Below, piece after piece: positions 27,429-35,756 of a DNA stretch of 64,000 nucleotides. Both the position numbers and the translations under genes were made by a program. Under the pieces are notes generated by a model. That model was not told the origin of the DNA, made no database searches, and saw only the letters and a program-made list of their open reading frames with translations. The stretch's first letter is position 1. Each line of letters starts with the position of its first letter. This DNA comes from Streptomyces sp. MST-110588 (GTDB lineage Bacteria; Actinomycetota; Actinomycetes; Streptomycetales; Streptomycetaceae), in the NCBI RefSeq assembly GCF_022695595.1, contig NZ_CP074380.1:124001-188000 (forward strand). The letters run 5' to 3'.

Positions 27429-27738
27429 GGGTCGACTCGGCCCTCTTCGCCGCCCGGCAGGCCATCAGCTCAAGGTAGTTCTCGGTGCTCGGGGTGACGC
27501 GCCGGGAGGCGAGCTCGCCGCGGATCCGCAGGTCGTTCACCCCGTCGCTGAGAACCTCCCGCAGATCGGACCGGCGCAGCACCTGCTGACCCCGCTCCGC
27601 GGTCCGCCGCAGCCGTTCGAGCACGAGATCGGCGAGACCCACGGCGAGCAGGGCCGCTTGCTCAAGTCCGGCCGTGGAGCTCCGGCCGGTTGCTGCGGCA
27701 GGTGCGGCGGCGTCGGTGCGTTCTTCCTGTTCGGGCAT
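27421..27738 (-). CDS. small helical protein, first gene of the prenyl synthase operon
   Basis: A 105-residue protein starting at ATG 27738 behind GGGAG. It has a disordered Ala/Thr/Glu-rich N-terminus, then a helix LLAVGLADLVLERLRRTAE and a basic helical C-terminus ELMACRAAKRAE. It overlaps the prenyl synthase start by 8 bp, so the two are coupled. No family was recognised. A regulatory or binding role for the synthase is plausible from the coupling but unproven. Confidence 0.6.
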   Translation of the reverse strand: MPEQEERTDAAAPAAATGRSSTAGLEQAALLAVGLADLVLERLRRTAERGQQVLRRSDLREVLSDGVNDLRIRGELASRRVTPSTENYLELMACRAAKRAESTHA

Positions 27739-28031
27739 GTCCGTACTCCCGTACTCCCGTGCCGATGCGATCGTCTGATCGTCCAGGAACAACCAGTGAA
27801 CCGATCGACGCGGGCGGGTGCCGCTGTTCCGCCACTCGATCCCCCGCGAGTGGTGCGTATTTCATACGAAGGAGTGACGATCACCCCATCCCGCGGACAC
27901 CGTCTCCCCTATCCGCTATAGCAGTTATGCCGGTGACTCCTGCGAGCCGGTCATCCGGTCACCAACTCCTGTCCGACTCCTGCTCGCAAAGAGCCTTCCG
28001 CCCCGGGGCCCGGCCGCTGCCCTCCCCGACC
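27739..28031. other. intergenic region upstream of the prenyl synthase operon
   Basis: No gene was seen. It contains the minus-strand promoter for the three-gene prenyl synthase operon and the 3' end of the HEAT-repeat gene. AT-rich spots lie near 27856 (TATTTCATACGAAGGAG) but no promoter could be assigned. Confidence 0.45.
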
Positions 28032-29330
28032 TCATATGCGGAGCACTCCGGTGAACGGGGTGTGACCGACGCCCTCGGCGGTGACGGCCAGCCAGCCGTG
28101 GCCGCTCATGGACGTGTCGTAGCCGACACTCTCGGGGTCGATCGAGAGGTGACACGCGGCGATGCCCGCATTGATCACCCCTGAGGCATTGGTGACGGAG
28201 TCCAGGTCGTCGTCCCTCTCGTCTTCGCCCTCTTCATCAAGGCTGGAATCGTCGTCATCGTCCTTGACCTGCTTTTCCCAGTCCAAAGGTTCGCCGATCC
28301 ACTCCGGATCGCTGTAGCGCCAATAACCGCGCTCCAGAACACCGTCCTTGGCCACGGCCCAGAGCATCGAGTCGCTGTGATCGTCCTGGAAGTAGACCTG
28401 CGCCTCGCCGCACACCGCGCTGAGCCGCTCGATGATGTCGTGGAAGTCCCAGTGCTGTTCCCACAGGGCCGTATCGGCGTAGATCAGCCGCCAGCCGTCG
28501 AGTTCCGGCGTCACGAAGACCCGGTAGACCAGCTCTTTCTTTCCGTCGGCGGCCTGGACGAGGGCCATGTCGTCCTCCATGGCCGACAGGCCCATGGATA
28601 TGGTGCAGGGGCGGCGGTCGTGCAGACCCATGACATCGAACAGCCCCTCATACGTGGCCGCGGGGACGGCCAGCCATCGGTACTCGGGAAGGCTCTGCGG
28701 CTCGTCCTGGGTGATTTTGATGCGTACGAGCCGTTCGAGAGCCCGCAGGTCCTTGGCGTCGATGTCCGCCTCGCCACCGACCAGGGCGAGCGCGGCCAGC
28801 GCCTGACGGCGCAGGTGGGCGGGGCCTTCGCGGCGGATCTCCCGCAGGCGGGGAGCGGCACTGCGACCGATGGACCGGATGGCTTCACCGGCTCTGTGAC
28901 GGGTGCGGGAGTCCCGGTCGTCGAGGAACGGCAGCATGGCGGGCACCGCCCCGGCAGCCTCCGCACCGATGTTGCCCAGGCCCCACAGTGCTTCCTGCCG
29001 GATGTCGATCCGCGGATGTGCCAGCGCGGCGACATACCGGTCGATGCAGCGCGCGTCGAAGGCACGCATGGCCTGCCCCAGCTCCCACCGGTCAGGCACC
29101 TCCTCATCGCGGGCGATCGCCGCCAGCACGGCGTCGAACGCCGGCGGCCCGATCAGCCGCAGCGCCTTCACCAGTTCGAGCATCACCTTCCGCGGCACCG
29201 TGGGCAGCGCGGCGACGAGCCCGGGCACCGCCTCGGCGCCCGGCTCGGCCAGTTGACGTACGATCCTCGCCGTCGCCGCATCGTCGTGACGTGACTCGGC
29301 AAGCTCGGTTATGAGTGCTCCCTGATCCAT
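28032..29330 (-). CDS. HEAT-repeat protein
   Basis: A 432-residue protein. Residues 30-200 consist of alpha-hairpin HEAT-like repeats (for example RIDIRQEALWGLGNIGAEA and SRTRHRAGEAIRSIGRSAA). The C-terminal half is different, with GWRLIYADTALWEQHWDF and an Asp/Glu-rich stretch around residue 365 (KDDDDDSSLDEEGEDE), and resembles Streptomyces proteins of unknown function. It has no membrane segment. It is a single gene. Protein-protein scaffolding is likely from the repeats alone. Confidence 0.7.
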   Translation of the reverse strand: MDQGALITELAESRHDDAATARIVRQLAEPGAEAVPGLVAALPTVPRKVMLELVKALRLIGPPAFDAVLAAIARDEEVPDRWELGQAMRAFDARCIDRYVAALAHPRIDIRQEALWGLGNIGAEAAGAVPAMLPFLDDRDSRTRHRAGEAIRSIGRSAAPRLREIRREGPAHLRRQALAALALVGGEADIDAKDLRALERLVRIKITQDEPQSLPEYRWLAVPAATYEGLFDVMGLHDRRPCTISMGLSAMEDDMALVQAADGKKELVYRVFVTPELDGWRLIYADTALWEQHWDFHDIIERLSAVCGEAQVYFQDDHSDSMLWAVAKDGVLERGYWRYSDPEWIGEPLDWEKQVKDDDDDSSLDEEGEDERDDDLDSVTNASGVINAGIAACHLSIDPESVGYDTSMSGHGWLAVTAEGVGHTPFTGVLRI

Positions 29331-29455
29331 GGCTGGACAGTAACCGAACCCGGTGACAGCGCCATCGCCCCCGGTCGACGTGCAGGCCTCGCCCCGTCCT
29401 CGGTGTCACACCAGGGCGCCGGGGCCCGCCCGACGAGAACGTCGTTCGCGGCATC

Positions 29456-29923
29456 TCAACGGACCAGGGAAGCGGCACGGGACACGAACGCCTCTATGGC
29501 CTGCCTGGAACTGGCGTCCAGTGTGTCCTGTTCCGACTGAACCTGTGCGGTCGATATTTCCCATGTGCATTGGTAAGCCCGCTCGGCCGCGAGGACCACG
29601 TCCCGGTCCTCGGTGAGCAAGGTGACCCGGTAGAGCGCCTGCCGTGCCGCGGTACGGAGGTGGTGGGCCTGATCGCGCGCGGCGATGAACGCCTCCCCGT
29701 CCGGGTCCGCCAGTTTGCGGTACCAGCGGTCCGCCTGGCCTCGGCGGTACTCCTCCACCGCCGCGGCGTACGCGCTGTATGTGGCGATGCGTTCCTGCCG
29801 TAGCGCCTCGGACCGGGTGAATATCTCGCTGCGCCGGGACGCCAGGCGCTGGAAGACATGCGTGACCACGGCTCCCAGGAGGGTGCCGCCCACCGCTACC
29901 ACACTCGTCCAGACAGCTTCCAT
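29456..29923 (-). CDS. KilB-like membrane-anchored coiled-coil protein
   Basis: A 155-residue protein with one N-terminal membrane helix (VWTSVVAVGGTLLGAVVTHVF) and a following long helical region rich in Arg, Glu and Ala (residues 30-130). The N-terminal motif and arrangement resemble Streptomyces KilB-type proteins, named after the plasmid pIJ101 spread gene. No plasmid functions are nearby, so a transfer role here is unlikely. Start ATG 29923 has no clear ribosome site. Confidence 0.5.
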   Translation of the reverse strand: MEAVWTSVVAVGGTLLGAVVTHVFQRLASRRSEIFTRSEALRQERIATYSAYAAAVEEYRRGQADRWYRKLADPDGEAFIAARDQAHHLRTAARQALYRVTLLTEDRDVVLAAERAYQCTWEISTAQVQSEQDTLDASSRQAIEAFVSRAASLVR

Positions 29924-30112
29924 GGCGCCAGCCGATCACACGAAGAGGCGGTGCGCCGCCGCATCCGGACCGCGAGTGGCGCGGATCACCGGCGGCCGGC
30001 CCCGTCGCGTACACGCTCCATACGATCGACGTACTTGCCCCGGTCCCGACCCGGCCACCCGCCCTCGTTACTTACTCCGGGCCTCCGCTGCTCGCCGCCG
30101 CCCGTACTCGCG

Positions 30113-30850
30113 TCACGTACCGACACGGTCCGGTGCCAGCAGGAACTGGTCGTAGAAGCGTGTCTTGAGTTGCAGGGAACGCTCCTCGGCCTCCCTGAAG
30201 CAGGCGGTCGATCCCTGGCGGGCGAGGAGTTCACTCAACCGCGTGGCCAGACGGTCGGAGTGGGTGGTGGACAGCAGGGAGACGGTGGCGAGCGGGTGTG
30301 CTTTGGCGTCGTGGACGTAGTGCGGGTAGTAGAAGCGCGAGCGGTTCTCGCCGTTGCGCGTCAGTAAGGGCCCTATCCGCTCCCACAGCCGCCCGTACTC
30401 GACGGAGACCAGGACCTCGCCCCAGAAGCGCAGGATCGTCAGCAGCCGTACGTCCGCGTCGGCGTCGCGGGCGCCCGCGTCGGCGATCAGTTCGAAGGTG
30501 TCGTTGATGGCCTTCTTGGTGGCCTCCGTCGGCTTCGTTTCGACCAGGGCCCTCCTGGAGATGCCGAGCTGTAGCAGGTCCTCCTTCATGTCCTCGCGGT
30601 GCGAGCGGGTGTTCCCGTGGCTGTCCGGGTACTCCTCGCGCAGGATCGTCCGTGCGATCCGCAGGCCCACCTCGTCACGCAGCAGATCGATCGCCAGGTC
30701 GTAGGACGGGGTGAACGCGAGCGAGACGAAGCGGCGCTGAAGCAGGATCGCGGCGAAGTCCTCGTCCGGGAGCCGGGGGATGTTCGCCAGTACCGGGTGT
30801 TCCTTGAACCGCTCGATGAGTTCGTCCTCAAAACCGTCCAGCTCTCGCAT
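30113..30850 (-). CDS. helical protein, possibly haem-oxygenase-like diiron fold
   Basis: A 245-residue mostly helical protein. Start ATG 30850 is preferred because GGGGGAGAGG lies 8 bp before it; a coupled GTG at 30874 overlaps the upstream stop. Acidic and His residues occur in REEYPDSHGNTRSHRED and in PHYVHDAKAHP, reminiscent of the Glu/His ligands of haem-oxygenase-like diiron proteins, but the last spacing (H-x3-D-x3-H) differs by one from the usual pattern. It carries a TTA codon (codon 162). It is co-transcribed with the upstream PLD-like membrane gene. Confidence 0.45.
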   Translation of the reverse strand: MRELDGFEDELIERFKEHPVLANIPRLPDEDFAAILLQRRFVSLAFTPSYDLAIDLLRDEVGLRIARTILREEYPDSHGNTRSHREDMKEDLLQLGISRRALVETKPTEATKKAINDTFELIADAGARDADADVRLLTILRFWGEVLVSVEYGRLWERIGPLLTRNGENRSRFYYPHYVHDAKAHPLATVSLLSTTHSDRLATRLSELLARQGSTACFREAEERSLQLKTRFYDQFLLAPDRVGT

Positions 30851-30870
30851 GTCCGTATCCTCTCCCCCGT

Positions 30871-31743
30871 TCACAGACTGATGGTGTTGACGGATGCACG
30901 CCAGTCACGAAGGTCCACGTCGCAGCCGACCCTCCACAGCATGTCCAGTTCCTTCTGGACTCCCCTGCCCATGACGGTCTCGCCGCCGTCGATCTCTATC
31001 TGGGTGGAGTCGATGGCGAGCTGGCCGTGCAGAAACGAGCTGACCAGGTAGTGCTCGTCGGCCTTGTAGACGGCGACCGACGGCAGGGAGTTGTAGACCC
31101 GCACCTGGAGCCGTGCCCGGTCCCCCTCCGGTACCTCCCGGAATATGGATTCCAGGATGGACAGACAGCGTTCGACGCTCGCTTTCACGTCTTCGTCGAG
31201 GGCGGGATCCCGTACGGTACGCAGCGCCTCGTCACGCAACCGCGCCACGGGCGAGGCCGGGTGCAGCAACAGGATGCGTACCTGGACGCGCCGGTCGACG
31301 ATGGCTTTCCTCAGCGCGCTGCTGAACCAGTGGAGGTTGGGCACCCAGGTCTGCAGGATGGTGACCTCGCGGCCGGCTGCCTCCACCAACCCGGTGAACT
31401 TCTCCTCGGGGAAGTGCCGGTGCACCTGCACCACGCCGCCGTAGTGCTCCTGCTTGAGATCGCGCGCCACGGCATCGATGTCGAGCTTGGAGAGCTGTGT
31501 GTTGACGTGGTCGAGCACTTTCAGGCGATCGACCTCCAGCAGGAGGAACAGGGTCACCGTACTGAGGATGAGCAACGTTATCTTCGGCAGCGCGCCGCCG
31601 GGTGCCAGCTTGTCGAGCCACCCGAGGAGGTCGGCGAGCAGCACCACGATGCCCGCCGTGGCCATCAGGGCCAGCGCGATCCGTTCGACCCGGTAGCGAA
31701 TGCCGCTTCCCATCCCCCGCTCCAGCCTCTGATTGGCCGTCAC
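30871..31743 (-). CDS. two-helix membrane protein with PLD-like domain
   Basis: A 290-residue protein with two N-terminal membrane helices (about 22-45 and 55-72) and a cytosolic domain. The segment EVTILQTWVPNLHWFSSALRK, then VQVRILLLHPASPVARLR, and later YLVSSFLHGQLAIDS follow the strand order of phospholipase D-like domains, but the catalytic HxK signature is absent, so it is probably a binding or sensor version. It heads an operon with the helical protein, whose start overlaps or lies 20 bp downstream of this stop. Confidence 0.55.
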   Translation of the reverse strand: MTANQRLERGMGSGIRYRVERIALALMATAGIVVLLADLLGWLDKLAPGGALPKITLLILSTVTLFLLLEVDRLKVLDHVNTQLSKLDIDAVARDLKQEHYGGVVQVHRHFPEEKFTGLVEAAGREVTILQTWVPNLHWFSSALRKAIVDRRVQVRILLLHPASPVARLRDEALRTVRDPALDEDVKASVERCLSILESIFREVPEGDRARLQVRVYNSLPSVAVYKADEHYLVSSFLHGQLAIDSTQIEIDGGETVMGRGVQKELDMLWRVGCDVDLRDWRASVNTISL

Positions 31744-32149
31744 CAGCCTCCTGGCCGACCGTAGCCCCCAGCCCCCGGTTGGCTGTCATCGGCGACGACC
31801 GTACACCGCGACACTGACAACAAGAGGCGTTTTGCGGCAAAGCGACAACACTGACGCGAGAACGCCGCCGGCTCCCCGCGCCGCCGGCTCCCCGCGCCGC
31901 CGGGCGGGCGACGCACAGCGGACAGGACGATGCGGCCGGGCTCTCAGCTCATGTGCTTCATCCCGTCTTTCCTTCGCCTCGGTTCGCTTCCTTACGCACC
32001 CCTTCGCTTCCTGTCGTTTCCTGCTCGTTCTCGTACGTCCGCCGGAAGGGTGACCGCGCGTACCCGTACCGTCCGCCGGCCGGTTATCCCCAAGCGCGTG
32101 CGCGTGAGTGTGCACGTCACAGCAGGGAGAGCGGACGTGGAGGCGGACG
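31744..32149. other. intergenic region with short repeats
   Basis: No gene was seen. It separates divergent transcription units. A 16-bp unit CCGGCTCCCCGCGCCG is duplicated near 31868-31899, and a C/T-rich tract with TTCCTTCGC-like units runs from 31960 to 32030. Confidence 0.5.
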
Positions 32150-33397
32150 ATGCGGGTACGAAGGCGGGCGTGCGGGGAGGAAGGCCGGGCGGAGCACGGG
32201 ACGGCACACGGGGCGGACCTGGTCGTGGGGGTCGTGGCCGCACGGACCGGACGGCTGGCGAGCCTGGGAGACCCGCTGGCGTTCGCCGTGTCCCTCGTGG
32301 AGCCACGGCTCACCCGGATCACCAACGGCCACCGCACCCATGCCGTACGCCTGGTGTGCCGGGACAGCCGGTCCACCGCGGAAGGGGCGCGGCGGGCGGT
32401 ACGCGAACTCGTCGCGGACGAGGGCGCGCGGATCGTCCTGACACTGGCCGGTACCCAGGTGCTGCCGGCCGCCGCCGACGCCTGCGAGGAAGCGGGTGTG
32501 CCGTGCGTGTCGAGCACCTTCCCGTGGCAGGTCTACTACTACGGGCGCGGGGCGAGCGATGTCGCGCCGTTCCGCTGGACGTATCACTTCTGCTGGGGGC
32601 TGGACGCGATCGCCGCGACGTTCGCGGACCTGTGGGAGCTGGCGGGCGGTCCGGGACGTACGGTGGGGTGCCTGTGGAACGACGGTCCGCAGGGCGGCTG
32701 GTCACGTGACACGGAGCGGGGGTTCGCGGGTACGGCGCGGGCGCGCGGCCATCACCTGGTCGACCCGGCCGCGTACAGCGAGCCCGCTGCCGACCTGTCC
32801 GGCCACGTCGCGGCGTTCGAAGCGGCGGGCACGGACATCGTCACGAGCGCGGCCACCGGGCGCGACCTGGCGCTCTTTCGCGCCACGGCAGTCGAGCGCG
32901 GCAGCACACCCCGGCTGATCACCTGCTCACGCTGGCTGGCCTACCCTCCCTCGGCCACCAGCGGTGACCGGCAGCGGCCCGCGCAGGCGAACGTGGCCAC
33001 CCTGGTCTACTGGACGCCCTCCCACCCGTACCGCTCCTCTTTGGACGGCATGACCGCCGCCCAGCTCGCCGAGGCGTACGAACAGGCCACGGGCCGGCAG
33101 TGGCTCCAGCCCCTCGGGCCGGCGTACGCGCTGTTCGAGGTCGCCGCGTACGCCCTGCGGACCGCCGAGGACCCCACCGACCCGGCCGCGGTGGCCGCGG
33201 CGGTCGGCCGTACCCGTCTGGAGACCGTCGCGGGAACGCTGGACTGGACGGCGGGGCCGGTGCCGAACGTCGCGACCGTGCCGCTGGCCGGCGGGCAGTG
33301 GCAGCCGGGCCGCCGCCACGACTACGAGCTGGCGGTCCTGACCAACCCGCACGTCGACGGCCTGGTCGCCGACGCCGACCTGATGCCGCTGCGGTAG
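32150..33397 (+). CDS. type I periplasmic-binding-fold protein without signal peptide
   Basis: A 415-residue protein of the leucine/amide-binding (PBP1) superfamily. Start ATG 32150 follows GGAGG with 7-bp spacing. LVVGVVAARTGRLASLGDPLAFA opens the first Rossmann lobe; VLTLAGTQVLPAAADACEEAGVPCVSS, WNDGPQGGWSRDTERGF and a late YALFEVAAYALRTA are typical of branched-chain amino-acid or amide-binding proteins. It lacks a signal peptide and lipobox, and there are no permease genes, so it probably acts in the cytoplasm as a sensor, in the manner of AmiC. A methyltransferase gene follows after 85 bp. Confidence 0.8.
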   Translation: MRVRRRACGEEGRAEHGTAHGADLVVGVVAARTGRLASLGDPLAFAVSLVEPRLTRITNGHRTHAVRLVCRDSRSTAEGARRAVRELVADEGARIVLTLAGTQVLPAAADACEEAGVPCVSSTFPWQVYYYGRGASDVAPFRWTYHFCWGLDAIAATFADLWELAGGPGRTVGCLWNDGPQGGWSRDTERGFAGTARARGHHLVDPAAYSEPAADLSGHVAAFEAAGTDIVTSAATGRDLALFRATAVERGSTPRLITCSRWLAYPPSATSGDRQRPAQANVATLVYWTPSHPYRSSLDGMTAAQLAEAYEQATGRQWLQPLGPAYALFEVAAYALRTAEDPTDPAAVAAAVGRTRLETVAGTLDWTAGPVPNVATVPLAGGQWQPGRRHDYELAVLTNPHVDGLVADADLMPLR

Positions 33398-33482
33398 CGC
33401 GGTGAGAGCAGGCCGAGCGCGCCGGGACGGGGAAGTATGCGAAGCAGGCACATCAGCGGGGCTCGTCCATGGGGAGGTTGAC

Positions 33483-34268
33483 ATGCCCGCACGGCCCGAT
33501 GGCCGCGACACGGTACGCGTCCTGGACGTGAGGAGTGCGGACTACCGGAGGGCGTTCGAACTACTGCTGGCCGGTACGGACGAGAAGGCCGTGACCCACG
33601 CCCGGCTGAGCGCGCTCGTGGCGCGGCTGCCCGCCCGTTCGGTGTTCGTGGACATCGGCGCCGGTGCCGGTGACACCACCGCACACGTCGGCCGGTCCTT
33701 CGCCCGGACCGTCGCGGTGGAGCCCAACGCCTCCCTGCGCGAGGCATTGCGCCGGGCCTGTCCGGAGGCCGAGATCCTGCCCCGGCCCGTGGAGTCGGTC
33801 GAGCTGCCGGCCGGGTCGGCGGATCTGGTGCTGTGCTGCCATGTGCTCTATTACCTGCCTCGCGCGACCTGGGCGGCCACCGTACGCCGGATGCTGGGCT
33901 GGCTGCGGCCGGGCGGGGAGATCTGGATCCTGCTGCAGAACGCGGACAACGCGTGTCTGCGCATGGTCCGGCACTTCACCGGTGCCCACTTCGACCTGGC
34001 GCCCCTGGCCGCCGAACTGCGCGAGGGCCGTGACGGTCCCGTCGCCGCCTGCTCCCTGGAGAGGCTGCCCTGCGCCTACCGCACGGCCCGGCTCGACGAC
34101 GCCGTCGACGTCGCCGAGTTCATGCTCAATGTGCCCTCACTGGCCCGGCAGGACCCGCTGCCCGCCCTGCAAGAGCTGTGCGATTACGTACGGCGTGAAT
34201 GCGCCGACCCGGCCGGGGGCTACCGTATCGACCACTCGCAGGATCTGCTGCGCGTACGCCGTGCATGA
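33483..34268 (+). CDS. SAM-dependent methyltransferase
   Basis: A 261-residue class I methyltransferase starting at ATG 33483 behind GGGGAGG. Motif I is VFVDIGAGAGDTTAHVG near residue 50, motif II AVEPNASL near 72, and motif IV LVLCCHVLYYLPR near 105; a Gly-rich LRPGGEIWIL follows. The C-terminal half (residues 150-260) carries no recognised cofactor motif and would bind the acceptor. It lies downstream of the PBP-like gene on the same strand, so the two may be co-transcribed. Acceptor unknown. Confidence 0.85.
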   Translation: MPARPDGRDTVRVLDVRSADYRRAFELLLAGTDEKAVTHARLSALVARLPARSVFVDIGAGAGDTTAHVGRSFARTVAVEPNASLREALRRACPEAEILPRPVESVELPAGSADLVLCCHVLYYLPRATWAATVRRMLGWLRPGGEIWILLQNADNACLRMVRHFTGAHFDLAPLAAELREGRDGPVAACSLERLPCAYRTARLDDAVDVAEFMLNVPSLARQDPLPALQELCDYVRRECADPAGGYRIDHSQDLLRVRRA

Positions 34269-34568
34269 GTGCCTGCGCCGGGCCCGGTCGGATCGGACCG
34301 TGCGGCCTGGTCAGGCGGTGTCCATCGGTCAGGGAGTCGTCGGTCATCGGGAAACTCCGTCCAAGAGGGGCGGCGGTGGACGGCGGAGAGCCGGGCAGGC
34401 GGACGGACGCGGCGTCGGCCGCCCGGCTGCTGGGGTCCAGTGGCGCCAGGAGCGTCCAGATTCCGGCCGGGTCGGTGAAGTTGGTGATGAAGTTGATGAT
34501 GACGTTGGTGGCGGTCAACAGGAGGGGACGGGCCGAAGGTAACGGAACGCTGTGGAACCGTGGCGGCG
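34269..34568. other. region between convergent genes with a candidate minus-strand small ORF
   Basis: No standard gene. On the minus strand a TTG at 34518 opens a frame reading MTATNVIINFITNFTDPAGI and onward, with excellent G/C third-position bias for about 35 codons and no stop until 34126. It lies 50 bp downstream of the flavoprotein gene on the same strand, but no ribosome site precedes it. A small peptide gene is possible; a frame by chance is also possible. Confidence 0.35.
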
Positions 34569-35756
34569 TCAGGCCAGTTGGACCGGGCGGTCGAGCAGGA
34601 CGAGGGGGCCCGTCGCGGTCAGCAGGTGGTCGTTGGCGCAGGTCAGCGCGGCCGAGCGCAGGTCACGCAGATGGCGTTCCAGGGGAACCGGTGCGTCCTT
34701 GAGGTAGCCGGTGGGCAGTCCAGTGAGCTGGATCATGCGGTCCACTGCGCTGAATGTCAGCTCGGATACCGCCACTTTGAGGGTGTTGAGGTGGATTTGC
34801 ACGGCCGGGGTGCCCAGCGGCTCCCCGGCCGTACGCAGTGCCGCGACCTCGTCCCGTACCCGGTGCAGATAGGCGCCGGCCAGCTCCAGGTCGAGGCGGA
34901 CCCGGGCGAGCCGTTCCGCCGCCAGGTCCGAACGGGGCTCCGCGCCGGGCTGCCGCCGCGGAGAGCGTGGCAGGCCGACCAGTCCGGCCAGGGCGGAGCG
35001 GGCCGTGCCCAGCCAGCACGCGGCCCATCCCAGGTGCCCGGTCACGGTCATGCTGTCGGTCGCCACGTCACGGAATCCGCCGGGCTCGCCGACGACTTGG
35101 TCCGCCGGTACGTCCCCGCGCAGCCGCACGCCCACACCGCGGGTGCCGCGCATGCCCAGCGCGTCCCACCCGGTGCGGATCTCCAGCCGTAGCTGTGCCC
35201 GGTCGGCGTAGACCAGGCTGACCCGGTTGCCGGTGCTGTTCTCGTCGGCGCGCATGGTGACCAGGAAGCCGTCGGCGTGTTCGCCGCCGGTGACCACGGG
35301 CGCCTCGCGGTCCAGGGACAGCAGGCGGCCCTGTCTGCGCAGTGGCGCCGTCGCGCCGAGCAGGTGTCCGACTTCGTCCGGTCCGGTGGTCACCGAGGTG
35401 AGATACAGCTCCCCGCGCGCGATGCGCGGCAGCAGGGCGTCCCGCAGCCGCGGGCCTGCGTGCCGGACGAGCACGTCGGTCTGCTGGCAGTGGGTGGCCC
35501 AGATCATCGCCGTGGACAGGCAGCCTCCCGCGAGGATCTGCGCCACCTCGGTCAGGTCCCGCAGGTCACCGCCCAGTCCCCCGTACCGCCGTGGCACCAG
35601 CAGGCCGAACAGCCCGCCGGCCCGCAGCGCTTCGACCGAGGCCAGCGGGAAGACCGCCGCGGCGTCCGTTTCGGCCGCGTGCCGTTCGAGCACCGGTCGC
35701 AGGGAGCGAGCGGTGTCCGGCGCGGTCGTCGGCACCGTCGCCTCGTCAATGGTCAT
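34569..35756 (-). CDS. acyl-CoA-dehydrogenase-like flavoprotein
   Basis: A 395-residue acyl-CoA-dehydrogenase-fold protein starting at ATG 35756, with GGAG 6 bp before it. FGLLVPRRYGGLGGDLRDLTEVAQILAGGC is the N-terminal helical domain, ELYLTSVTTGPDEVGHL the flavin-side barrel and GWDALGMRGTRGVGVRL the middle-domain end. The C-terminal domain replaces the usual catalytic Glu region with an uncharged stretch (LTGLPTGYLKDAPVPLERHLRD). Such divergent members act as flavin monooxygenases or as nitro/amine oxidases in secondary metabolism. Substrate unknown. Monocistronic or with the small downstream frame. Confidence 0.82.
   Translation of the reverse strand: MTIDEATVPTTAPDTARSLRPVLERHAAETDAAAVFPLASVEALRAGGLFGLLVPRRYGGLGGDLRDLTEVAQILAGGCLSTAMIWATHCQQTDVLVRHAGPRLRDALLPRIARGELYLTSVTTGPDEVGHLLGATAPLRRQGRLLSLDREAPVVTGGEHADGFLVTMRADENSTGNRVSLVYADRAQLRLEIRTGWDALGMRGTRGVGVRLRGDVPADQVVGEPGGFRDVATDSMTVTGHLGWAACWLGTARSALAGLVGLPRSPRRQPGAEPRSDLAAERLARVRLDLELAGAYLHRVRDEVAALRTAGEPLGTPAVQIHLNTLKVAVSELTFSAVDRMIQLTGLPTGYLKDAPVPLERHLRDLRSAALTCANDHLLTATGPLVLLDRPVQLA

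Noticed and set aside
29456..29923. Plasmid transfer function suggested by KilB similarity
   Set aside because: Single gene with no transfer, replication or integrase genes around it.
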